From contig NZ_CABVHJ010000005.1 in the NCBI RefSeq assembly GCF_902497745.1, positions 62,001 through 126,000 on the forward strand: a DNA stretch of 64,000 nucleotides, read 5' to 3'. This stretch comes from Pseudomonas fluorescens. GTDB taxonomy: Bacteria > Pseudomonadota > Gammaproteobacteria > Pseudomonadales > Pseudomonadaceae. This document shows, piece by piece, positions 25,730-35,500 of the stretch. Both the position numbers and the translations under genes were made by a program. Position 1 is the first letter of the stretch. Every line of letters begins with the position of its first letter. The notes beneath the pieces are model-generated. The model was given only the letters and a program-made list of their open reading frames with translations, was not told where the DNA came from and ran no database searches.

Positions 25730-28285
25730 ATGACTGCCATGACCCCGTGCCTGGATCGACCCGGATTTTTACCCAGACTTTCTTCACATCATCAGCCTCG
25801 CAGTCGCTTGAGTGCGCCTCTTCTGGCTTCGAACGCACGGGTCAGGCTGTTGTGCGCACCCGCTGGCAGTGGCAAAACCGCACTGCTCAGCGAATGTTTT
25901 CTGCAGGTGCGTGCAGACTGCGAGACGATTTGGCTGCCGCTGGCGGGAGCAGCGCTCAGCCGCGAGGAGTTTTGCCTGCGTCTGACTCGGGCGCTCGGGC
26001 TGGTCGAAGACCTTGACGTTACGCAACTGATGGCGCAGCTGGCACGTTGGTCCAGGACGACTTCGCTGTTTATCGACGATTACAGTCGTCTGCCGGATCC
26101 GGCTCTGGATGCTTTACTGGATCGTTTGTTGGCGGTCAGCAGCCCGGCGCTCACCTGGTGGATCAGCACTCGTCGCCGGCCGCAGTGCAACTGGCCGCGC
26201 CTGTTGCTCGATGACGAACTCTACGAATCCGAGCGCGTCAGCCTGGCACTGACCCACGATGAGGTTGTACCGGTGTTGCGCCATTTGCCGCCAGACCAGG
26301 CGGACCGCGTCGCTGCCCGTATCATCCAGCGTACCGGCGGCTGGTGCGCGGGTGTGCGCATGGCGCTCCTGCAAAAATGCGACTGGTCGCAAAACCTGCA
26401 GCCACAACAGCGTGTCGACACCCTGCTCGATTATCTGCATCACGAACTCTTCAGCAACCTGACCCCAGAGCAGAATGAGGCATGGCGTGTTCTGGCTCAC
26501 CTGCCACGGTTCAACGCGCCATTATGCGAGCATTTGTTTGGCCCCGGCGAAGGCGCACAGCTGTTGCATGATCTGCAAGTGCTGGGCTGCTTTATCGAGC
26601 CTTGGCAGGAGTCCGCCGATTGGCTGCAGGTCTTTCGCCCGCTGTCGCGAATCATGCAGGAGTCGCATTGGCCGTGTGCGCGTTCGTGGCACCGACGTGC
26701 CTGTCAGTGGTTCACTGCGGTGCAGGATTGGCGAGCTGCGTTCGAGCAAGCGTTGTTGGCCGAAGAGTACGAAACGGCCGTAAGCCTGTTGCAGCATTTG
26801 AGCTTCGAGGATTTACTGGAGGACCAGACGGTCGTCCTGCTGTTGCGCTTGCATGAGCAGCAAAGCCGCGAGTTGACCTTGATGACACCGCAATTGATCG
26901 GGCTGGTCACGGGGGCATTACTGTTCGCCGGCCGATTCGAACAGGCCGCGCAATGCATGGCCCATCTCGTCCGCTTCATGCCACAGCCGACGGGGCATCT
27001 GGAGCAGCAACTGCTGGCACGTTGGCAGGCGCAACAAGGTTGGCTCTGCCACTTGCAGGGGCAAATGGAGCCGGCGCGCGTCTGTTTTCAGGAGGCATTG
27101 TCAGCCCTGACCGACGATGCCTGGCAGGCCCGTCTGATGTGTCTGTCGGGACTGACGCAGCAGGCGTTACTGTGCGGTGAACTCGATCAGGCCCATGCCC
27201 TCAACCGCGAGGCGCTGTGCCTGGCGCGCGCGCATGGCTCCTTGTTGTTCGAAGGGTTGCTCGAGCTTGATCATGCGCAATGGCTCGAGCAGCGAGGAGC
27301 GCCCGTGCGTGCCGAAAGTCTGCTGGTGGACATTGAGCATTTGCTGCGCCAGCGCACCCTGGTGCCCACGCCGCTGCTGGGCCGAATTGCCCTGCGACGA
27401 GGACGGCTGGCGCTGTGCATGGGGCTTGAAGAGCAGGCTGCGGATCTGTTCAGCCGAGGCCTTGAAGATTGCTTGCGCAGTGCAGACAAGCGGGTCTTGT
27501 ATGGCTACCTCGGGCAGGCTCAACTGGCCGGCAATCGAGGCGATTATGCCTGCGCTTTCGAGCGCCTGCGCGAGGCCGAAAGGGTCATGCAGCAGCGGCA
27601 GATTCCCGATACGGTCTATCGCGGTGTCGTGCTTCAGGTCAGCAGCCAGTTCTGGTTGCAGCAGGGGCGACCGCAATTGGTGCAAGAGGCGTTGGGCCGG
27701 CTGTTACGGCATTACCGTGGCCCCTCTGCACTCCAGGCGCCGCCCGCGACGTTCGAGCTGATTATCCGCATTGAATACCTGCTGGCCTGCGCGCAGGCGC
27801 AATTGAATCCTGATGAAAACTGCCTGCCAACCATTGAACGATTGCTGAATCAGGCCCAGGCCAGAGGCATGTTGACGGCGGAAACAGAGTTGCTGCTGGC
27901 CTTCGCCCAGTTGGCCGAGTCGAACGGTGACACGGAGGCGGCGCAGCAAGCTTTCCAGCGTGCCGGAATGCTGGTGGAACGCTGCCAATTGCAGCACGCC
28001 ATGCGGGAGTGGGAATTACGCCGAGGCAGTCTCGGAACGGTGTCTTCCAAGCAGTTTCCTGCCAGGCAATGCGATAACCGTGATCTGACGTCGGGCCTCA
28101 GTCGGCGTGAGCGTGAAGTGCTGATGTTGATTGCTCAAGGTGCTTCGAATCAGCAAGTTGCAGAACAACTTTTTATTTCGTTGCATACAGTAAAAACACA
28201 TGCGAGACGGATTAACGGAAAGTTGGGTGTGGAGCGCAGAACTCAGGCTGTGGCGAAAGCAAAGTTTATGGGGATATTGGTTTAG
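25730..28285 (+). CDS. MalT-like LuxR-family ATP-dependent regulator
   Basis: 851 residues. A Walker A site CAPAGSGKTAL (about residue 42) and Walker B-like SLFIDDYSRL belong to a STAND ATPase module; TPR-like helical repeats fill residues ~330-770. The C-terminus is a LuxR DNA-binding domain: GLSRREREVLMLIAQGASNQ, then VAEQLFISLHTVKTHARRIN. MalT-type proteins oligomerise with ATP and an inducer to activate transcription. It lies 140 bp after the DUF1302-DUF1329 operon, its most likely target, and 152 bp before the toxin-like gene. Confidence 0.9.
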   Translation: MTAMTPCLDRPGFLPRLSSHHQPRSRLSAPLLASNARVRLLCAPAGSGKTALLSECFLQVRADCETIWLPLAGAALSREEFCLRLTRALGLVEDLDVTQLMAQLARWSRTTSLFIDDYSRLPDPALDALLDRLLAVSSPALTWWISTRRRPQCNWPRLLLDDELYESERVSLALTHDEVVPVLRHLPPDQADRVAARIIQRTGGWCAGVRMALLQKCDWSQNLQPQQRVDTLLDYLHHELFSNLTPEQNEAWRVLAHLPRFNAPLCEHLFGPGEGAQLLHDLQVLGCFIEPWQESADWLQVFRPLSRIMQESHWPCARSWHRRACQWFTAVQDWRAAFEQALLAEEYETAVSLLQHLSFEDLLEDQTVVLLLRLHEQQSRELTLMTPQLIGLVTGALLFAGRFEQAAQCMAHLVRFMPQPTGHLEQQLLARWQAQQGWLCHLQGQMEPARVCFQEALSALTDDAWQARLMCLSGLTQQALLCGELDQAHALNREALCLARAHGSLLFEGLLELDHAQWLEQRGAPVRAESLLVDIEHLLRQRTLVPTPLLGRIALRRGRLALCMGLEEQAADLFSRGLEDCLRSADKRVLYGYLGQAQLAGNRGDYACAFERLREAERVMQQRQIPDTVYRGVVLQVSSQFWLQQGRPQLVQEALGRLLRHYRGPSALQAPPATFELIIRIEYLLACAQAQLNPDENCLPTIERLLNQAQARGMLTAETELLLAFAQLAESNGDTEAAQQAFQRAGMLVERCQLQHAMREWELRRGSLGTVSSKQFPARQCDNRDLTSGLSRREREVLMLIAQGASNQQVAEQLFISLHTVKTHARRINGKLGVERRTQAVAKAKFMGILV

Positions 28286-28437
28286 TGTTGTGATTTTTTG
28301 CGAGTGCAAATGATTCTGGTTGGTTATCGGCATGTTTTGTAAATTGTTCGGACTTCAGGTTGATTGAAAAAGAAATTACCTTGCGACTATCTATAGGGCT
28401 GCACTCGCAGCTCTGGATGGTCAAGTAAGGAAGTATG

Positions 28438-31400
28438 ATGGTCAAGTTATTTAAAAGTTTGATGCGTGGTTCTGTGGGTGAGCAAGTTTCCTGGGCTGAA
28501 GAGTGGGGAAAGGCAGATCAGGCCAAAGTAGGTCTTTTCAAGATCATCGGCGCCATGCCGAGCGTGCTGGATATTCTTCGCAACATGCTTGAAAGTGAAT
28601 TAAAGCGTTTGGGTAAAACAGTCGATATCGACAAAGTCTATATCAATACGGATCCTGCTTTTCCGGCCAACGAAAATCGGCCTTCGGGCACTCTTTGGGA
28701 CGTGACTGTTCATTGTCTGAATAACAATGTCAGTCCCACTTATATAGCGGGTGGCGATGGTATTTTTTTCTTGCCAGGCACGTTCAGTGAACAATTCAAA
28801 GTCAATGTTCTGAATACCCATATTGTCGAAGATCTGATCGCTGCTGTAGCTGCCGGACTGGGAAAAACGCTGCGAACCGAGATCGCAAAGTTCTGGGCGG
28901 CACCCGCGAAACTCATTCGCCCGAACACTGCACCGCTGTCGAACAAGCAGGCTTTCATCGAAGCGTACGCCGAGGTCACAAGTGCAGAACTGTCTCTGTC
29001 GGTCATGGCTAACAATTTTGATGCCGTGTTGGGTGAGAGATTCGCTCGTTTGCTCGACGCAGACACCGGTCGCGCAGCGTTTGAAGTCAACCTGCAACCG
29101 TCGCAGGATTACCTTCTGTCGCGTCAGCCCTGTTTCGTTCTGGACAACGCTGAGCGTCAGAATGCAGAAATGCCGCTGGTCAACGAGTCGACTTCCTATC
29201 TGATGCACACGCCGGAATGCGGCTTTGAGTTTTTTGAAAAGAATACCGAGCTGCACAGCAAACTACAGCAGCGGCTGTCTTTGGGTAGCCACCAGATCCG
29301 ATACCTGAAAGCCACACAAAGTTCTCACGCCTTCTGCGTAGAGACGCACCTCAAGGGCCAGCTGGAAAGCGTGTCATCCTTGCTCGGTGGCCGGGAACAA
29401 CTGGAAAGTCCGCTCACCTCCGTGCTGCAGGAGAATCAAGGCTTGCACGTGCTGCGCTACGGTATCAACACTCGCTTCTATCTGCTTTGGGCTGCATTGA
29501 AACGCACCGACTGGCCGCTTTGGCTCCATGCCGCCGGTAGCGATATTCAACAGCGATACAAGGAGCTTGAGGAATCCAGGGATGAATACCAGGCTGCTTA
29601 TTCAACCGTCTTCGATGCGTACTTTTCGTTTAAGGATTATGTGGTGCGTACGTTCGCCGAATGGGCGGACAGGACGCTCGGGGAACACCTTGATCCAGAA
29701 ACAATAAGTGTCCATAGCTCGTACACCCTGCAAATTGCCGGACGTACTGTCGAACAGGAAGACACCCGAACGCTGACGGAATTTCTCGTTTTTGGACTGC
29801 ATGACAATGGTTATAAAGCCACCCTGACTATCATTGGCGCTCCCGAGGGAAGTCGGCTGACGAGTATGGCGCTTGAGCAGTGGCTGGAAAATCGTAACCT
29901 GCGACTGGCATTTACCGGCGGCCTTGCATCCTCGCCCTCGGTTGATTACCAAGAGGCTTACCGCAACTATCTATTCAGCCAGATAGAGTTTGCAGTTTTT
30001 GTTGCTCGCCACTCCGGAAAGCTGGACTCCACCGATGCGAATATCATTGCGCGAGCCATGGCCAATGACCCTACGGTGACTTTTCAGGGATTGAAAATCA
30101 GTTATCAATTACCCGCATTGAAAGATGTTCTGATGATTTCGGCCAGAGAATATGTTCCGACGCTGATGTTGGTCAAAACGCCTGTCGGGCAATTTGAACT
30201 GATAAAGTTTTCCGATGTTCGGGCGGCGCTACGCTGGCTGGCGACGGCATTGTCATCAGATCGTGAATACGCTGCACGGATGATTCATCCAGACTACCTG
30301 TACGAATCAGGCAAGTTGCTCGGCAGTGTTCGCACACAGCTGGAGTACCGCTACGAACTCGACAGCCGGCCGGTCAATCTTGGCCTGAATCCCGCGGTAC
30401 CGTTGGCGGACTATGTAAATATCGCTTACCGAGCCGAAGTTGCTCTGCACAAGGCGATTGCTCCGGTAGGTTATCGGGCGCTTGGCGTCGAAGGCCGCAA
30501 GCGCTACTCGCGTCTGACAACCGAACTCAAGGCACTGTGTACGGTTGATGGACGAGACAATGGTTTTCCGACATTCGAGCAGTTCACTTATGATGCTGTG
30601 AAAGTTCAGATAGAAGACATTTTGCGTCAGCGTGGCAGCAACGTATCGGTCAACCCCGACCATATCATTGTGCAAACCGAAGATTTTCGTAAGAGCGTTA
30701 CTGATGTTTTGCTCGAGGGGCTCGCCTTTGAAGCGGTGCATCCGGCTTACGAAACCAAATTCAGCCCAAAATATTATTTGGTGAATGGCCATCGCAGTGT
30801 TGAAAAACTGGATATCCGAGACCTGTCCTCGCTGTCGAAAACTTTCCGTCCCGGCGACAGATATGCCGCGATGCTGAAAGCGCAATATCAGAACAAGGCT
30901 CATCCTGATTACGCATTCAAGCGCGCAGTACACGCCCGAAGAATTCGCTGTGAAATGTACTGCAGTGCCTTTGCCGACTATACCAATGGCAGATTAACGA
31001 CAGAGTCTTTCACTGCTATCCAGCGAATTATCGATAATCTGAAAGAAAGCGGCGGCTATCAGTCAGTTGTGGATAGCGTCACCGAAGGTGACGTTGGGCT
31101 GTATAAATTCAATATCGGCAAGTTGTTATTGACGGCTGATCGGGACCGCTCGGTGGGTGGTGTTTATATTTTCCGACTGAAGTTGTCTTCAGGGTTCGTC
31201 GATTTGCTCTATACGCCTGATGCACCGGACCTGGTGAGCTTCCGGCCGATCGCTGAGTTCATCCCTTCTATTCGTTTCCGATTCGGCCCGTTCAGAAGCT
31301 ACTACAGCGAGCGGATACTGCTGGTCGACCAAAAGGCGATCAACGACTATTTCGACAATCTGGTCGCAACCGTCGATGTCAAACCGGCCATTCGCACGCA

Positions 31401-31902
31401 GCAGCGTTCGCTACTGTCTGATCTGTTCACTTTCCATGACGAGCGAGTGCGCCGTGTATTGAGTGATATCGACGAACGCACCACCAGTCTCAATGAAATA
31501 ATCGCCGGTCTTGTTTACGACAACCTGTTGAAGGCGGCGAACATCGTAAGTCTGCTGGTGCCTCCCGTGGGCACTGTCGTGGTGGCTGTGCAGATGATGA
31601 AAAGCATCTACGATGCGTCGCAGTCGGACCGACGGGGTGATTATTCCGCCGCGCTGGGACATGTTCGGGATGTATTGACCGGGCTGCTGACATTGGGGCA
31701 GGCTGCTGCGGCGCACGCACCGGCTAAAGAACTGACTCGCGCGCAACGCTCGTTCCTCAGTTTGTTTGAAGACGCTCGGACAGTCGCCGAACTCGTTACG
31801 TATTACACCGGCCATGAAGACCCCAAAGATGAACTGATTGGTTTCTTCAATTCACTGATGGAAGATGCTGACTCTGCATTGAGCAAGACCACGGTTCGTT
31901 GA
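28438..31902 (+). CDS. Large protein resembling the Pseudomonas dermonecrotic-toxin-domain (DUF6543) family
   Basis: 1154 residues from ATG 28438 (the ATG three bases earlier is possible; AAGGAAG precedes both). There is no signal peptide. It shares with the Pseudomonas DUF6543/Mcf-like proteins the HPDYAFKRAVHARRIRCEMY block, the YTPDAPDLVSFRPIAEFIPS block with a following YYSERI, and a hydrophobic helical region near residues 1035-1060 (AANIVSLLVPPVGTVVVAVQ) of the kind used for membrane insertion. It ends about 60 residues later, so no long effector domain follows as in Mcf/FitD toxins. The GC is visibly lower than in neighbours. No immunity or secretion gene is adjacent. The assignment rests on remembered patterns. 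Confidence 0.6.
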   Translation: MVKLFKSLMRGSVGEQVSWAEEWGKADQAKVGLFKIIGAMPSVLDILRNMLESELKRLGKTVDIDKVYINTDPAFPANENRPSGTLWDVTVHCLNNNVSPTYIAGGDGIFFLPGTFSEQFKVNVLNTHIVEDLIAAVAAGLGKTLRTEIAKFWAAPAKLIRPNTAPLSNKQAFIEAYAEVTSAELSLSVMANNFDAVLGERFARLLDADTGRAAFEVNLQPSQDYLLSRQPCFVLDNAERQNAEMPLVNESTSYLMHTPECGFEFFEKNTELHSKLQQRLSLGSHQIRYLKATQSSHAFCVETHLKGQLESVSSLLGGREQLESPLTSVLQENQGLHVLRYGINTRFYLLWAALKRTDWPLWLHAAGSDIQQRYKELEESRDEYQAAYSTVFDAYFSFKDYVVRTFAEWADRTLGEHLDPETISVHSSYTLQIAGRTVEQEDTRTLTEFLVFGLHDNGYKATLTIIGAPEGSRLTSMALEQWLENRNLRLAFTGGLASSPSVDYQEAYRNYLFSQIEFAVFVARHSGKLDSTDANIIARAMANDPTVTFQGLKISYQLPALKDVLMISAREYVPTLMLVKTPVGQFELIKFSDVRAALRWLATALSSDREYAARMIHPDYLYESGKLLGSVRTQLEYRYELDSRPVNLGLNPAVPLADYVNIAYRAEVALHKAIAPVGYRALGVEGRKRYSRLTTELKALCTVDGRDNGFPTFEQFTYDAVKVQIEDILRQRGSNVSVNPDHIIVQTEDFRKSVTDVLLEGLAFEAVHPAYETKFSPKYYLVNGHRSVEKLDIRDLSSLSKTFRPGDRYAAMLKAQYQNKAHPDYAFKRAVHARRIRCEMYCSAFADYTNGRLTTESFTAIQRIIDNLKESGGYQSVVDSVTEGDVGLYKFNIGKLLLTADRDRSVGGVYIFRLKLSSGFVDLLYTPDAPDLVSFRPIAEFIPSIRFRFGPFRSYYSERILLVDQKAINDYFDNLVATVDVKPAIRTQQRSLLSDLFTFHDERVRRVLSDIDERTTSLNEIIAGLVYDNLLKAANIVSLLVPPVGTVVVAVQMMKSIYDASQSDRRGDYSAALGHVRDVLTGLLTLGQAAAAHAPAKELTRAQRSFLSLFEDARTVAELVTYYTGHEDPKDELIGFFNSLMEDADSALSKTTVR

Positions 31903-31931
31903 GCCGTTTCGAGCGCTCTTAGTCCGCAGAT

Positions 31932-32711
31932 TTATCGTTCATAACCCATTCGCCAACTCACGGCCTGCGTCGCCGCCAGCAACCGCTGCGCCGCCGGGCC
32001 GTTTTCGTCGGCGTGGAACAGCGAGGTCGGGCCCACAATGGTCAACACGGCGGCGACCTGGCCAACGGCGTTGAACACCGGGGCGGACAACGCATCCACA
32101 CCCGGCATCAGCAAACCATGCACATGATGCAGACCGCGTTCGCGGATCTGTTCGCACAGCGTTGCGTAAGTCTTTTCATCCTTCAGCGGATGATCCACAG
32201 CGGCAATTTCCTGCTCGCGCAACTCACCGGTTTCCCGATGCGGCAAGTAGGCACTGAACACCAGACCCGTCGATGAACTGAGCAGCGGCAACACTGAACC
32301 CAGTTGCGTCACCACCGTCACCGCACGCACCGCCGGTTCGATGTGCACCACGGTCGCGCCCTGATTGCCCCACACCGCCAAAAAGCAGGTTTCGTTGAGT
32401 TCGTCGCGCAGTTCGGCCAAGGGCAAGGCGGCGACTTTCAGCACGTCCATACTGTTGAGTGCGGCCAGGCCCACGCGCAGTGCTTCCCGGCCGAGGCCGT
32501 AATGGTTGGTCGCGGTGTTCTGCTCGGCGAAACCCGAGGCGATCAACGCCTGCAGATAGCGGTGAACCTTGCTCGCCGGCATTTGCACATGTTCGGCCAG
32601 TCGCGACAACGAAGTGGACGGCGACAACTCGGCCAAGGCCTTGAGGATGTCGGTGCCGACTTCGGCGGAGCGGACTTTCTGTTTGCCGTTGCTGTCGCTG
32701 GTTTTTTCCAT
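31932..32711 (-). CDS. hmgR: IclR-family repressor of homogentisate catabolism
   Basis: 259 residues. An N-terminal winged helix (TSLSRLAEHVQMPASKVHRY) and the IclR effector domain (PLLSSSTGLVFSAYLP, LSAPVFNAVGQVAAVLTIVG) are clear. It is divergent from hmgA with a 164 bp gap that holds a 17-bp palindrome, as for HmgR of Pseudomonas putida, which represses hmgABC until homogentisate binds. Its 3' end faces the toxin-like gene 29 bp away. Confidence 0.9.
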   Translation of the reverse strand: MEKTSDSNGKQKVRSAEVGTDILKALAELSPSTSLSRLAEHVQMPASKVHRYLQALIASGFAEQNTATNHYGLGREALRVGLAALNSMDVLKVAALPLAELRDELNETCFLAVWGNQGATVVHIEPAVRAVTVVTQLGSVLPLLSSSTGLVFSAYLPHRETGELREQEIAAVDHPLKDEKTYATLCEQIRERGLHHVHGLLMPGVDALSAPVFNAVGQVAAVLTIVGPTSLFHADENGPAAQRLLAATQAVSWRMGYER

Positions 32712-32772
32712 GGTGCGGCCGGGTTCCGAAACGAATGGGCGTCTTTATAGCTTGACGCTGGATAGCGAGCAA

Positions 32773-32798
32773 ATTACGTTATGCGTAATTGAATTACG
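32773..32798. promoter_or_regulatory. Putative HmgR operator
   Basis: The 17-bp inverted repeat ATTACG-N5-CGTAAT (32773-32789) is followed by a third half-site ATTACG at 32793-32798, exactly 20 bp after the first. It lies in the hmgR-hmgA gap. A 17-bp palindromic operator is known for HmgR; the match of this sequence is my inference. Confidence 0.7.
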
Positions 32799-32875
32799 AT
32801 AATAACAACCCCGGCGTGCCGAAACCTCTGAGCCAGAGCGATGGGCCACTGCCGACTCCCTGTTCAGGAGGCTCC

Positions 32876-34180
32876 ATGAACCTCGATTCAACCGCTCAGG
32901 CGCTGGCGTATCAGTCCGGTTTCGGCAACGAATTCAGCACTGAAGCGTTGCCCGGCGCGCTGCCCGTCGGCCAGAACTCCCCGCAAAAAGCGCCGTACGG
33001 TCTCTACACCGAATTGTTTTCCGGCACTGCGTTCACCATGTCCCGCAGTGAAGCGCGGCGCACCTGGATGTATCGGATTCAGCCGTCGGCCAATCACCCG
33101 GCCTTCGTCAAACTGGAACGACAACTGGCCGGTGGACCGTTGGGTGAAGTGACGCCCAATCGCCTGCGCTGGAACCCGCTGGAGATTCCCGCCGAACCGA
33201 CCGATTTCATCGACGGTCTGGTGAGCATGGTCGCCAACGCTGGCGCGGAAAAGCCGTCCGGCATCAGCATCTACAACTACGTCGCCAATCGCTCGATGGA
33301 GCGCGTATTCTTCAACGCCGACGGCGAATTGCTGCTGGTGCCGCAACTCGGCCGTCTGCGCATCGCCACTGAATTGGGTGTGCTGGAAGTGGCGCCGCTG
33401 GAAATCGCCGTGCTGCCGCGCGGCCTGAAATTCCGTGTCGAATTGCTCGACCCGCAAGCGCGCGGCTATGTTGCCGAGAACCACGGCGCGCCATTACGAC
33501 TGCCGGATCTGGGGCCGATCGGCAGTAACGGTCTGGCCAATCCGCGCGACTTCCTGACCCCGGTCGCCGCCTACGAAAACCTGCAACAGCCGACCACGCT
33601 GGTGCAGAAATTCCTCGGCCAGTTGTGGGCTACCGAACTCAATCACTCGCCGCTCAACGTGGTCGCCTGGCACGGCAACAACGTGCCGTACAAATACGAT
33701 CTGCGCCGTTTCAACACCATCGGCACGGTGAGTTTCGATCATCCGGATCCGTCGATCTTCACCGTGCTGACCTCGCCGACCAGCGTGCACGGTCTGGCCA
33801 ATCTCGATTTCGTGATCTTCCCGCCGCGCTGGATGGTCGCCGAAAACACCTTCCGTCCGCCGTGGTTTCATCGCAACCTGATGAACGAATTCATGGGCCT
33901 GGTCCAGGGCGAATACGACGCCAAGGCCGAAGGCTTCGTGCCCGGCGGTGCTTCGCTGCACAGCTGCATGAGCGCTCACGGCCCGGATGGCGAGACCTGC
34001 ACCAGAGCGATCAACGCCGAGCTCAAACCAGCGAAAATCGACAACACCATGGCCTTCATGTTCGAGACCAGCCAAGTGCTGCGCCCAAGCCGCTTCGCCC
34101 TCGACTGCCCGCAACTGCAATCCACTTACGACGCTTGCTGGGCCACGTTGCCCGCCACGTTCGACCCGACCCGGAGATAA
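32876..34180 (+). CDS. hmgA: Homogentisate 1,2-dioxygenase
   Basis: 434 residues from ATG 32876 with CAGGAGG upstream. The start [20 protein letters not shown], the iron-site region [20 protein letters not shown], and [20 protein letters not shown] with [16 protein letters not shown] are the canonical blocks of this Fe(II) enzyme. It opens the ring of homogentisate to maleylacetoacetate in tyrosine and phenylalanine breakdown. It is first gene of hmgA-fahA-maiA; the next ATG is 4 bp after its stop. Loss of this enzyme gives brown pyomelanin. Confidence 0.97.
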   Translation: MNLDSTAQALAYQSGFGNEFSTEALPGALPVGQNSPQKAPYGLYTELFSGTAFTMSRSEARRTWMYRIQPSANHPAFVKLERQLAGGPLGEVTPNRLRWNPLEIPAEPTDFIDGLVSMVANAGAEKPSGISIYNYVANRSMERVFFNADGELLLVPQLGRLRIATELGVLEVAPLEIAVLPRGLKFRVELLDPQARGYVAENHGAPLRLPDLGPIGSNGLANPRDFLTPVAAYENLQQPTTLVQKFLGQLWATELNHSPLNVVAWHGNNVPYKYDLRRFNTIGTVSFDHPDPSIFTVLTSPTSVHGLANLDFVIFPPRWMVAENTFRPPWFHRNLMNEFMGLVQGEYDAKAEGFVPGGASLHSCMSAHGPDGETCTRAINAELKPAKIDNTMAFMFETSQVLRPSRFALDCPQLQSTYDACWATLPATFDPTRR

Positions 34181-34183
34181 CCC

Positions 34184-35488
34184 ATGACGCAGAATTCCAT
34201 CACCCGCAGTTGGGTCGCTTCGGCCAACGGCCACGCTGATTTCCCGCTGCAGAACCTGCCGCTGGGTGTGTTCAGCAGCAACGGTTCGGCGCCGCGCGCT
34301 GGCGTGGCGATTGGTGAACACATCTTCGATCTGCAAGTAGCGTTGGAGGCCGGGCTGTTTGACGGCGTCGCGCGCAGTGCAGTGGAAGCCATGCATGGCG
34401 GCCAGTTGAACGCGTTCTTCGAACTGGGCCGCGAGGCACGTGTCGCTTTGCGAGAGCGTCTGCTGGAACTGTTCAGCGAAGGCAGCACGCATCGCGGCAA
34501 CATCGAAGCCCAAGGCGCGAAACTGCTGCCACTGGCCGCCGATTGCCAGTTGCATCTGCCGGCTCGCATCAGCGATTACACCGACTTCTATGTCGGCATT
34601 GAACACGCGCAAAACGTCGGCAAACTGTTCCGTCCGGATAACCCGCTGCTGCCGAACTACAAGCACGTGCCGATCGGTTATCACGGTCGCGCCTCCACCG
34701 TGCGCGCCTCCGGCACCGACGTGCGTCGGCCGAAAGGCCAGACCTTGCCGGCCGGTCAGACCGAACCCACTTTTGGTCCGTGCGCACGCCTGGACTATGA
34801 GCTGGAACTGGGCATCTGGATCGGTCAGGGCAATGAGATGGGCGATTCAATCGCCATCGGTGACGCCGCGGATCACATCGCCGGTTTCTGCCTGCTCAAC
34901 GATTGGTCGGCGCGTGATATCCAGGCTTGGGAATACCAGCCGCTGGGGCCGTTCCTGTCGAAAAGTTTTATCACCAGCGTCTCCCCGTGGGTGGTTACCG
35001 CAGAGGCGCTGGAGCCATTCCGTACCGCGCAGCCGAAGCGTCCTGAAGGTGATCCGCAACCGTTGCCGTATCTGTTCGACAAGCGTGATCAGGACGGCGG
35101 GGCTTTCGACATCGAACTGGAAGTGCTGCTGCTCACCGAAACCATGCGCGAGCAGAACCTGCCGGCCCATCGCCTGACACTGAGCAACACCCGTTACATG
35201 TACTGGACCGTCGCGCAAATGGTCGCGCACCACAGCGTCAACGGTTGCCAGTTGCAGGCCGGTGACCTGTTCGGTTCGGGCACCTTGTCCGGCCCGGAAA
35301 ACGGTCAGTTCGGCAGCCTGCTGGAAATCACCGAGGGCGGTAAAAAACCGATCGAACTGGCCTCTGGCGAGGTGCGTAAATTCCTTGAGGATGGCGATGA
35401 AATCATCCTGCGCGCTCGCTGCGCCCGTGATGGTTTTGCTTCGATCGGCTTCGGCGAGTGCCGCGGCAAAGTGCTGGCGGCGCGCTGA
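34184..35488 (+). CDS. fahA: Fumarylacetoacetase
   Basis: 434 residues. The metal and catalytic blocks DYTDFYVGIEHAQNVGKLFR, PIGYHGRASTVRASGT, LDYELELGIWIG, FCLLNDWSARDIQAWEYQPL and GSGTLSGP are all present. It cleaves fumarylacetoacetate to fumarate and acetoacetate. It lies in the tight hmg operon between hmgA and maiA. Confidence 0.97.
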   Translation: MTQNSITRSWVASANGHADFPLQNLPLGVFSSNGSAPRAGVAIGEHIFDLQVALEAGLFDGVARSAVEAMHGGQLNAFFELGREARVALRERLLELFSEGSTHRGNIEAQGAKLLPLAADCQLHLPARISDYTDFYVGIEHAQNVGKLFRPDNPLLPNYKHVPIGYHGRASTVRASGTDVRRPKGQTLPAGQTEPTFGPCARLDYELELGIWIGQGNEMGDSIAIGDAADHIAGFCLLNDWSARDIQAWEYQPLGPFLSKSFITSVSPWVVTAEALEPFRTAQPKRPEGDPQPLPYLFDKRDQDGGAFDIELEVLLLTETMREQNLPAHRLTLSNTRYMYWTVAQMVAHHSVNGCQLQAGDLFGSGTLSGPENGQFGSLLEITEGGKKPIELASGEVRKFLEDGDEIILRARCARDGFASIGFGECRGKVLAAR

Positions 35489-35500
35489 CAGGAGCGGGTT

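Noticed and set aside
28286..28437. AT-rich gap as an attachment site or phage scar
   Set aside because: No direct repeats, tRNA end or integrase found; it is simply the low-GC leader of the toxin-like gene.
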